Of a stretch of DNA of 9,038 nucleotides, positions 1 to 5,629 are shown one piece after another (position 1 is the stretch's first letter; every line of letters starts with the position of its first letter). The DNA is taken from positions 1 to 9,038 of the forward strand of contig PCWF01000232.1 of assembly GCA_002796165.1 (NCBI GenBank). The letters are read 5' to 3'. The DNA is from Nitrospinae bacterium CG11_big_fil_rev_8_21_14_0_20_56_8 (GTDB taxonomy: Bacteria; Nitrospinota; Nitrospinia; Nitrospinales; VA-1). The notes beneath the pieces are model-generated. The model searched no databases. It was not told the origin of the DNA and worked only from the letters and a program-made list of their open reading frames with translations. The translations under genes were made by a program, and so were the position numbers.

Positions 1-170
1 TTGTACTGGTCGCGGTACACTTCTTCCCAACGCCGGTCCGGATAACTCTCCAGGGGGTTCCCAACCTTGACCACTGGCTTCAATTGAGCTCCAACTTTCT
101 TGCTCGACAGCGCCATGGCCGCGGCGACCCCGCCGGTTACCTGCAAAAACTTCCTTCGATTTAATCTCAT
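1..170 (-). CDS. nxrA: Tat-exported type II DMSO-reductase-family catalytic subunit, probably nitrite oxidoreductase alpha (5' end only)
   Basis: Only the first 56 codons are present; the gene continues past the left edge. The start is an ATG with a strong Shine-Dalgarno sequence (GGAGGGC, 3 bases before it). The N-terminus MRLNRRKFLQ is a twin-arginine signal: RRKFLQ, then a weakly hydrophobic VTGGVAAAMAL segment and a KKVGAQ end, implying export of the folded cofactor-loaded enzyme. The mature start NPLESYPDRRWEEVYRDQY matches the NPL-x-x-YP-x-R-x-W-E-x-x-Y-R-D-x-Y signature I know from type II molybdopterin enzymes (NxrA, and also perchlorate, selenate, chlorate, ethylbenzene and DMS dehydrogenase-type subunits). 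NxrA would carry the Mo-bisMGD centre oxidising nitrite to nitrate. The family is well supported; the substrate is inferred, since the cofactor and substrate-binding parts lie outside the window. A sensor kinase and regulator lie upstream in the same direction. Confidence 0.66.
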   Translation of the reverse strand, partial: MRLNRRKFLQVTGGVAAAMALSSKKVGAQLKPVVKVGNPLESYPDRRWEEVYRDQY

Positions 171-553
171 TTTGCCCTCCACATTGTTAGGATTCCAGAT
201 TCCCCTTTAAAGGTCGAAAAAATCAGGTCCGTAATTCAATTTGTCCTTCTCGCCTGCGCGGCAAGGAATGGCATTGGAAGTACTGACCCGGACTCGATGT
301 CCTTTTCGCGTTCAACTGCATTAAATGGGACAAACGCTTTTTTCTCTTTTTAAGAGGCGATTCCAACACGGTGGCAAGAATAGAATATCGGAACTTTTCA
401 GGTAATCAGACATGGTTTATTTTTGGGAAAGAATCGGATGATAAATATATTTAAAAATTCTTATAAATTTGTAGGAAAATTCCTTTATCAGGACAGAAAT
501 GATGCAGGGGCGCTATCGGGGAGGAAGGGCGAAGGAGTGAGAATGGGGAATCT
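171..553 (-). promoter_or_regulatory. Upstream region and leader of the nxrA-like gene
   Basis: This 383-base stretch between the response regulator stop and the nxrA-like start holds no ORF I can support. Its centre, roughly 425-480, is very AT-rich (runs such as ataaatatatttaaaaattc), unlike the GC-rich flanks, as expected for an UP element, bent DNA or a promoter core. If transcription starts near there the mRNA leader would be about 250 bases. Close to the gene are a perfect 10-bp palindrome CCTTTAAAGG (204-213) and a tandem GGAATCT/GGAATCC (minus-strand reading) around 191-204, both possible protein sites. I found no convincing -35/-10 pair, sigma-54 site, FNR box or strong intrinsic terminator after the regulator gene. 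The assignment as promoter rests on position and composition. Confidence 0.45.
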
Positions 554-1198
554 TCAAATCAAATGATTCAGGATGGCATATTGGATCAAATCGGAATTAT
601 TTTCCATTTTCATTTTCTGCAGAATATGGCTTCTGTGTGTACTGACCGTTTTAACACTTAAACATAATCGATCGGCAATGGCGGTCAATGAATGTCCAGC
701 CGCGAGAAGGCAGAATATTTCAAATTCCCGGTTGGATAAATTTTCATGCGGAGTATTCGATTTGTCACTAAAGCCAAATGTTAATTTTTCCATGTATTCT
801 GTGCTCATGAATTTCCCGCCGCCAGCCACCTTGCGAACGGCCTGCACCAGGGTTTCAAGAGGGCTTTCTTTTGTGACATAGCCCGAGGCGCCAGCTTTTA
901 TATACCGCATGGCAAAGTGTTCTTCTGGATACACGCTGAGAATGATTACCGGTAAATGGGGAAATTGTTTTTTTAACTCTTTCATGTAATCCAGGCTCCA
1001 TTCCCCATTCATTGTGATGTCGAGCAAAACAACGTCCACTTCCGTAGTGCAGACTTTTTCGAGGATGTCGGGACCATTTGCCGCTTCCGCTACGACCTTT
1101 ATTTCCTGGGTTGCGGAAAACGCGCGGTACAATCCCTGCCGGAAAACCGGGTGGTCGTCGGCGATCAAAATCCTGATAATGCCGTTTTTCTTTGCCAT
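554..1198 (-). CDS. NarL/LuxR-family two-component response regulator
   Basis: A 214-residue DNA-binding response regulator with its start placed at the ATG giving MAKKNGIIRILIADDHP; the frame opens 27 codons earlier, but that stretch would overlap the kinase gene and precedes the normal receiver start. Receiver domain: acidic pair D14-D15, phospho-acceptor D60 (VVLLDITM), S88 and K110. The C-terminal LuxR-type helix-turn-helix covers about 152-200 (LSNREFEIF, then LSVKTVSTHRSHILQKM), the usual GerE fold of NarL, UhpA and DegU. The start lies 8 bases after the kinase stop, so the two are almost certainly cotranscribed and form a cognate pair. One oddity is that after D60 the usual MPG is MNG followed by EW, so the loop next to the phosphorylation site is atypical. 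Targets are not shown by the sequence; the nearest candidate is the nxrA-like gene immediately downstream. Confidence 0.93.
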   Translation of the reverse strand: MAKKNGIIRILIADDHPVFRQGLYRAFSATQEIKVVAEAANGPDILEKVCTTEVDVVLLDITMNGEWSLDYMKELKKQFPHLPVIILSVYPEEHFAMRYIKAGASGYVTKESPLETLVQAVRKVAGGGKFMSTEYMEKLTFGFSDKSNTPHENLSNREFEIFCLLAAGHSLTAIADRLCLSVKTVSTHRSHILQKMKMENNSDLIQYAILNHLI

Positions 1199-1206
1199 AA
1201 TTCCGT

Positions 1207-2778
1207 TCAGTATTTGAGCTTGATTAATATTTCCGTTCCTTTGTTTCGTTCTCCCTTTATTTCCACTTCTCCCTCCCACATTTGAGCTCGCTCCTTCATT
1301 CCCAGAATGCCGAGGGAAGTTTTGTCATGAATCCGCTCCGGGGTGATTCCTTTTCCGTTATCTTTGACTCTCATGATCAATAGATGACCTTGGTCGATTA
1401 TGTCAACATGAATTTTGGTGGCCTCCGAATGTCGGGCAATATTTGTCAGACATTCCTGGAAAATCCGGAATAGGGTAGTTACTCTTTGTGGATCCAGACT
1501 GATCGTCTCCCCGGGGTGGGATAAGGTGAATTGAATTCCCGTCCGGTTTTGAAATAAGTGCCCCTGCCAATCGATGGCCTCGGTCAAACTTAAAGAATCA
1601 AGAATGGGAGGGCGCAATTCCAGAGAAATTTTTTTGACCGCTTGAATCGTGCTCTCAATCAGACCCCCGATTATTTCCATATTTTCTTCGATATGGTCCA
1701 GGTTTTGTTCTATCAGTTTTTTGTTCAAGAGAGAGAGTTCAATTTTAAGAGTAGTTAAAACCTGGCCCAATCCGTCATGAACTTCCCTCGCCATACGTTT
1801 ACTTTCCTCTTCCCTGATCGAATCCAGCTTGTGATAGAGCTTGCGCAAGTGATCGCTATAATCCTTTTTCTCCTGATCTGCCTTGTATCGCTCGAGGACC
1901 CGACCCAGCAACGTTCCAATACTTTCCATGACCTCCAGAAGCCTTTTATCCGGCGCCACCGTTTTTTCCGAAAAGAATTCCATGACCCCTACCGTCTGAA
2001 GGCCGATCAGGATGGGAAATGCAAAACCCGATCGTATGCCGATCTCCTCCTCCATGGCGGCGCGAGGGAAATTGGGGTCTTTTTCCACATCCGTTACCCA
2101 ATGGGCTTTCCCATCGAGCAGAACCCTTCCCGGAAGGCCGGTCCCTTCCGAAAATTGCGTTTCCTCCGTAATTTTTATGAATTTTTGAAAATTTTGCGAA
2201 TCATTGCTGTACCAAATTTTTGTGGGAATCAGTTTGGAGCCATCGCTTCCCAATAAATAGAAGTGTCCCAGCGGCCAGCCGGTTCCCTGGCATATTCTCT
2301 TTAAACTGTAAGCGATGGCATTTTCGACGGATTGACTCATGTTGGTTTCAAAGGCAATGTCCCTGTTTAACTGGACGAAGCCGCTTTCCAATTTCAAAAG
2401 CTCATAGGCGCGTTCCAGTTCCTTTCGTTTTAGAATCTCGTTTGCCCAATGGATTTCCTTCAGACAAAAATATGCGGTCATCCAAATCATGAAAACGGCC
2501 AGACTTCGATTCAGGAGGGCGAACCACCATTCTTCGCCGGGAGGTGAAATGGAGAAGCCAATTACGGTAAAAACGGTTCCGATCGCCGCGGAAGCAATGG
2601 TCACTCCCCGGTTTCTCGATCCGGTGGCAACCAACACGAGAAGGACGTAGGGAACGCCCCCGGCGACTCCCAGGGGAAGGAACGAGTCGATGATAAGGAA
2701 AATAATAGCCAGAACCAGATTGATAATAATATAAGAGGAAAGGGAGATGGGGGAGATGGTTTTTGATGCAAACGGCAT
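1207..2778 (-). CDS. NarX/DegS-class membrane histidine kinase with GAF domain
   Basis: A 523-residue sensor kinase. Numbering from the ATG at 2778: four hydrophobic segments at about 15-33, 36-53, 58-78 and 84-107 with very short loops, a linker helix to ~140, a GAF domain at about 140-297 (GTGLPGRVLLDGKAHWVTDV core), a HisKA_3 dimerisation domain with the phospho-acceptor H334 in REVHDGLGQ, then LRPPILDSLSL and a HATPase domain with the N box (ECLTNIARH), DNGKG at 473-477 and GILGM at 490-494. All catalytic motifs are intact. The absence of a large periplasmic loop suggests sensing within the membrane or by the cytosolic GAF domain, unlike classical NarX. The start was chosen because AAAGGA sits 7 bases upstream; a TTG at 2847 with GGGAAGAAG upstream would add 23 residues and cannot be excluded. 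It phosphorylates the regulator encoded 8 bases downstream. Confidence 0.93.
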   Translation of the reverse strand: MPFASKTISPISLSSYIIINLVLAIIFLIIDSFLPLGVAGGVPYVLLVLVATGSRNRGVTIASAAIGTVFTVIGFSISPPGEEWWFALLNRSLAVFMIWMTAYFCLKEIHWANEILKRKELERAYELLKLESGFVQLNRDIAFETNMSQSVENAIAYSLKRICQGTGWPLGHFYLLGSDGSKLIPTKIWYSNDSQNFQKFIKITEETQFSEGTGLPGRVLLDGKAHWVTDVEKDPNFPRAAMEEEIGIRSGFAFPILIGLQTVGVMEFFSEKTVAPDKRLLEVMESIGTLLGRVLERYKADQEKKDYSDHLRKLYHKLDSIREEESKRMAREVHDGLGQVLTTLKIELSLLNKKLIEQNLDHIEENMEIIGGLIESTIQAVKKISLELRPPILDSLSLTEAIDWQGHLFQNRTGIQFTLSHPGETISLDPQRVTTLFRIFQECLTNIARHSEATKIHVDIIDQGHLLIMRVKDNGKGITPERIHDKTSLGILGMKERAQMWEGEVEIKGERNKGTEILIKLKY

Positions 2779-2892
2779 TAAACATTCCTTTAAAAGAGAC
2801 GCCGATGGGTAGGTTTTTCCCATGCGGCCGTGGATCGTATCTTCCAATATAACTTCTTCCCGATTATGCGAACGAGAATAGTCTCTATCAGC

Positions 2893-2907
2893 GTTCGAAT
2901 TTCGAAC
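2893..2907. promoter_or_regulatory. Perfect 15-bp palindrome, operator-like
   Basis: GTTCGAA-T-TTCGAAC is a perfect inverted repeat of 7-bp arms about a single central base. It lies in the divergent region between the kinase and the PilZ-motA-motB run, about 115 bases before the chosen kinase start. This is the shape of a homodimer binding site. It does not match the FNR or CRP consensus. It has GTTC-N7-GAAC spacing, resembling but not equal to the direct-repeat GTTC-N7-GTTC SOS box of alphaproteobacteria. The binding protein is unknown. Confidence 0.5.
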
Positions 2908-2942
2908 CTTCCTGGGATAAATGGATTCGCAATTCGTGGTCT

Positions 2943-2971
2943 AAAATAATAAGGGATGGTCCGGGAATCAA
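2943..2971 (-). promoter_or_regulatory. Candidate sigma-70-type promoter of the kinase-regulator operon
   Basis: On the minus strand, TTGATT (2966-2971) and TATTTT (2943-2948) are separated by 17 bases, a spacing ideal for a housekeeping promoter; each hexamer matches four of six consensus positions. Transcription would begin near 2936, giving a leader of roughly 160 bases to the ATG at 2778. The 15-bp palindrome would then lie about 30-45 bases inside the transcript, where a bound protein could block elongation. Predicted by eye only. Confidence 0.3.
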
Positions 2972-3091
2972 AAATAAATTTGAATTTTGATTTTCGGGTT
3001 TGAAAAATGGTGTGTTGTGGGAGTTTGCTTTATTCTCCTGGTTTGTGAGAGAATTATTCCGATTACGGAATTCAGGAGAGCTGTTAAAGCA

Positions 3092-3121
3092 TTGGATATT
3101 GGGTTGAATAGCTTTTAAAAT
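3092..3121 (+). promoter_or_regulatory. Candidate promoter for the PilZ-motA-motB run
   Basis: TTGGAT (3092-3097) and TAAAAT (3116-3121, five of six matches to the -10 consensus) are 18 bases apart. Transcription would begin near 3128, shortly before the PilZ gene. The -35 box is poor (three of six), so an activator or another promoter is possible. I saw no flagellar sigma-28 (TAAA-N15-GCCGATAA) or sigma-54 (GG-N10-GC) promoter in the 2850-3160 stretch. Confidence 0.25.
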
Positions 3122-3183
3122 GACAGGTTCAAGGATTTTGACCTTTTTATCATCATTTGGGTGTGATTAATCTATTCGAATAT

Positions 3184-3684
3184 ATGGATGAAAATAGAAA
3201 TTTTTTCCGTGTCACGCGTGAAATTCCCCTCTCTATCACTACCGTTTCGAAGGAATCGAATAAGCTGAACTCGGCCTCTATTACCTCCCTCGGAGCGTTC
3301 CCCGGCATTCCTCCCAGGATCTTTTCCAGCGGGGATGATCTTGGAGAAAATCTCCGGTTGATTCATGAAAAGTTGGATTGGATCATCCAGGCCCTGACCA
3401 CGGGTGGGCCGGTCCTTCCCGATCTTCGGCCGGCGCAAGTCTCCCTGAGTTCCGGGGGAATGGGTGTTGAATGGAATGCGGGTTTCCCGATCGGGGACCC
3501 GGTCGAGATAAAAATGCTGTTGGCCAACGGAACTCGCCAGAGGGTGTTCACTTTGTTCGGGACCATTATTCGATCGCAAGAGGTTTCGAGGTTCTGGGAC
3601 CTGGGAATCGAGTTTGCCGGTTTGGATGGTTGGTTTGAAAATGAGATTGCCAATTACGTGTTAAACGCGGAACGCGGGTTATAA
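3184..3684 (+). CDS. PilZ-domain protein linked to flagellar stator genes
   Basis: A 166-residue soluble protein (from the ATG at 3184). PilZ domains bind cyclic di-GMP through RxxxR and D/NxSxxG. Here RxxxR is RNFFR at residues 5-9, directly at the N-terminus, and the second motif is SLSSGG at about 87-92, with serine where Asp/Asn is usual, so nucleotide binding may be weakened. Between them is a long insertion ending in a helix LRLIHEKLDWIIQAL (about 57-71), the arrangement I associate with oligomeric (tPilZ-like) proteins in which such a helix forms a coiled coil. The C-terminus WDLGIEFAGLDGWFENEIANYV is a typical PilZ end. No start has a clear ribosome site: TTG at 3157 or GTG at 3163 would add 9 or 7 residues. 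motA follows 21 bases later, so the likely role is tuning motility through the stator; this is inference from position. Confidence 0.78.
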   Translation: MDENRNFFRVTREIPLSITTVSKESNKLNSASITSLGAFPGIPPRIFSSGDDLGENLRLIHEKLDWIIQALTTGGPVLPDLRPAQVSLSSGGMGVEWNAGFPIGDPVEIKMLLANGTRQRVFTLFGTIIRSQEVSRFWDLGIEFAGLDGWFENEIANYVLNAERGL

Positions 3685-3705
3685 GGGAGGGAGAAGGGTC
3701 CGATT

Positions 3706-4563
3706 ATGGGAGTATTGGCTGGGTTTTTCATCGTTGTGGCATCGGTGGTCATCGGTTATGTCATGGAACATGGGAATTTCGAAGTTCTCTGGCAACCGGC
3801 CGAATTGGTTATTATTTTTGGAGCCGCGCTCGGGGTGTTTGTGGTTACTTCGTCCCAGCAGGTGATCAAGAACGTTATCCATTCTGTCAAGGCCATGCTT
3901 TCCTCGCGGCAATATACGGAAAACGATTACGTGGAGCTTCTCCAGGTCATGAACGGGATATTCACCGTGGTGAAGAAACAGGGACTGGTGGCCCTCGAGC
4001 CGCATCTTGATAATCCGCAGAAGAGCCAGTTGTTTTCCCGGTTCAAAAATTTTATGTCCAAGAAGCATGCGCTATATTTGACCACGGATACGTTTCGTAT
4101 GATCGTGAGTTCCAAACTGGCTCCGTACCAGTTGGAAGGATTGATGGAGTCGGAAATCGAGTCGTTCCATGAAGAGATGATGAGTTCGTCCAAGAATCTT
4201 GGCAACGTGGCGGATTCCCTCCCCGGTCTGGGTATTGTGGCCGCGGTACTGGGTGTGGTCATTACCATGCAGAAGATCAGCGAGCCTCCTGAAGTTCTCG
4301 GGCACAGTATCGGTGCGGCGCTGGTGGGCACCTTTTTGGGAATTTTGGGGGCCTACGGGTTCATGGGGCCGGTAGCGAAAAAACTGGAGTGGATGGCGGA
4401 ACAGGAAAAGGAATACCTCGATGTGATCAAAACGGTCATCGTGGCGTTTGTGGGGGGATTGCAATCGCAGATCTGTCTGGAATTCGGACGGCTCAGGATC
4501 CCCGAAGTCTGCCGTCCCAATTTTTTGAAAATGGAAAAACTGCTCAAGGGGAGCAAAGATTAG
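3706..4563 (+). CDS. motA: Flagellar motor stator protein MotA
   Basis: A 285-residue inner-membrane protein that, as a pentamer around two MotB chains, conducts protons and turns the flagellar rotor. Two N-terminal membrane segments (about 1-20 and 31-48) are followed by a cytoplasmic domain and two more segments (about 171-190 and 201-222). The register fits E. coli MotA closely as I recall it: P173 in DSLPGLGIVAAVLGVV and P222 in AYGFMGP fall at the same residue numbers, as does E98 in the cytoplasmic loop that engages FliG; the R90 position is Lys90, a conservative change. The C-terminus has the typical EFGR-x-x-x-PEVCRPNF segment. The start is an ATG 7 bases after AAGGG, in a purine-rich run following the PilZ stop. 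Encoded between the PilZ protein and MotB, probably one transcript. The P173 equivalent and VAAVLGVV favour a proton- rather than sodium-driven stator, which remains an inference. Confidence 0.96.
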   Translation: MGVLAGFFIVVASVVIGYVMEHGNFEVLWQPAELVIIFGAALGVFVVTSSQQVIKNVIHSVKAMLSSRQYTENDYVELLQVMNGIFTVVKKQGLVALEPHLDNPQKSQLFSRFKNFMSKKHALYLTTDTFRMIVSSKLAPYQLEGLMESEIESFHEEMMSSSKNLGNVADSLPGLGIVAAVLGVVITMQKISEPPEVLGHSIGAALVGTFLGILGAYGFMGPVAKKLEWMAEQEKEYLDVIKTVIVAFVGGLQSQICLEFGRLRIPEVCRPNFLKMEKLLKGSKD

Positions 4564-4602
4564 GTTTTCCGCGCAAATATACCGGGTTAAGGGTCCGGCG
4601 TT

Positions 4603-5595
4603 ATGGCCAACATTACCGATCCACAAATCATCTACAAAATCGTTCTCCAGCATTTGCAGGGCGACAAAAAGGAGTCGGTGTGCAAACAGTACGATATCAA
4701 TGAAGGGCAACTGGATCTATGGATGAACCAGTTCCAAAGCACCGGTTGGCGGGTGTTCTCGCACGATTTCATGCGGCCGCAGGTCACCGTTCGGGAGGAA
4801 CCCAAGGAGAAAGGGTCGGAGGAAGTTTTCCTGCGCCGAGTGAAAAAAATGCATGGGGGGCATCACGGCGGATCCTGGAAAGTGGCCTATGCAGATTTCG
4901 TCACGGCGATGATGGCCTTCTTCCTCCTCATGTGGTTGGTCAATGCGGTGCCTCAGGAAACCAAAGCCGCTTTGTCTGAGTATTTTGAGGACCCTGAAAA
5001 ATTCATGGCGGCAGGGGGGAGCCAGGAGGCTCGGGCCAAAGCGGTATTGACTCCGCAGACGGAGGGGGTCCTGGTGAAGGATGCCATTCTCGGGAATGCG
5101 GCGCCGGTGAAAGGGGATCCCAATATTAAAATGATGTCCAAGGCGCGTATTTCCGCTCTCGCCGAAAATATCCGAAAGGATGTACGCGAAAAGTTCGAGG
5201 ATTTGTCCGGACAGCTTATGATGGAGCCGGTCGCCGATGGATTGAAGATCCAGATGGTGGATAACACCAATTTTGCCTTGTTTGATCCGGGGGGCCACCG
5301 GCTGAATGCCAAGGGAATGGAAATGGTGCGCATGCTGGCTGAAAACCTGAAGGGCATGTCCAACAAGATTGCCATCGAGGGGCATACCGATTCATCGGCT
5401 TACAAGGGGGAATCATCCAGAAATTGGGATCTGTCGGTGCTCCGCGCGCTGGAAGCCAAGAAGGCGTTTGAAAAATTCGGCGTCGATATCAGTCAATTCG
5501 CCCGGGTTGTGGGTTTTGCCGACAACCAGTTGTTCAATCCTTCCGATCCCAGGGATCCCATGAACCGCCGCATCAGCATCGTGGTCCTGGAATAA
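4603..5595 (+). CDS. motB: Flagellar motor stator protein MotB with N-terminal helix-turn-helix-like extension
   Basis: A 330-residue stator subunit that anchors MotA to peptidoglycan. The standard MotB begins at about residue 67: basic segment RRVKKMHGGHHGGSWK, one membrane helix with the proton-carrying aspartate D98 (VAYADFVTAMMAFFLLMWL, E. coli D32), a periplasmic linker with plug region, and an OmpA-like peptidoglycan-binding domain at about 210-330 (GHTD 260-263, NWDLSVLRA 274-282, NRRI 321-324). Residues 1-66 are extra. Residues 7-44 (DPQIIYKIVLQHLQG, DKKESVCKQYD, then NEGQLDLWMNQF) have the helix-helix-turn-helix pattern of transposase orfA- or SciP/DUF1153-type domains. This part would be cytoplasmic. 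The ATG at 4603 has AAGGG 9 bases upstream; inner ATGs at 4723 and 4771 lack a well-spaced ribosome site. The gap from motA is 39 bases. Identity as MotB is certain; the function of the extension is unknown. Confidence 0.96.
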   Translation: MANITDPQIIYKIVLQHLQGDKKESVCKQYDINEGQLDLWMNQFQSTGWRVFSHDFMRPQVTVREEPKEKGSEEVFLRRVKKMHGGHHGGSWKVAYADFVTAMMAFFLLMWLVNAVPQETKAALSEYFEDPEKFMAAGGSQEARAKAVLTPQTEGVLVKDAILGNAAPVKGDPNIKMMSKARISALAENIRKDVREKFEDLSGQLMMEPVADGLKIQMVDNTNFALFDPGGHRLNAKGMEMVRMLAENLKGMSNKIAIEGHTDSSAYKGESSRNWDLSVLRALEAKKAFEKFGVDISQFARVVGFADNQLFNPSDPRDPMNRRISIVVLE

Positions 5596-5629
5596 CGCCT
5601 GCGACGGGGAAATTCGTGGTGGGGGATAT

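Noticed and set aside
310..352. GCGTT-N20-AACGC followed by TTTTTT on the plus strand, considered as a terminator
   Set aside because: Only a 5-bp stem with a 20-base loop, and no plus-strand gene ends there.
171..553. FNR/CRP or NarL heptamer sites upstream of the nxrA-like gene
   Set aside because: No TTGAT-N4-ATCAA; a TACTTCC near 275 only partly fits the NarL heptamer and has no properly spaced partner.
2893..2907. SOS (LexA) box reading of the palindrome
   Set aside because: The alphaproteobacterial box is a direct repeat GTTC-N7-GTTC and the Gram-positive one is CGAAC-N4-GTTCG; this inverted GTTC-N7-GAAC fits neither.
4072..4710. Long minus-strand open frame (212 codons) across motA
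   Set aside because: It is the antisense shadow of motA; motA has full family conservation and the antisense protein is rich in His/Arg without recognisable motifs.
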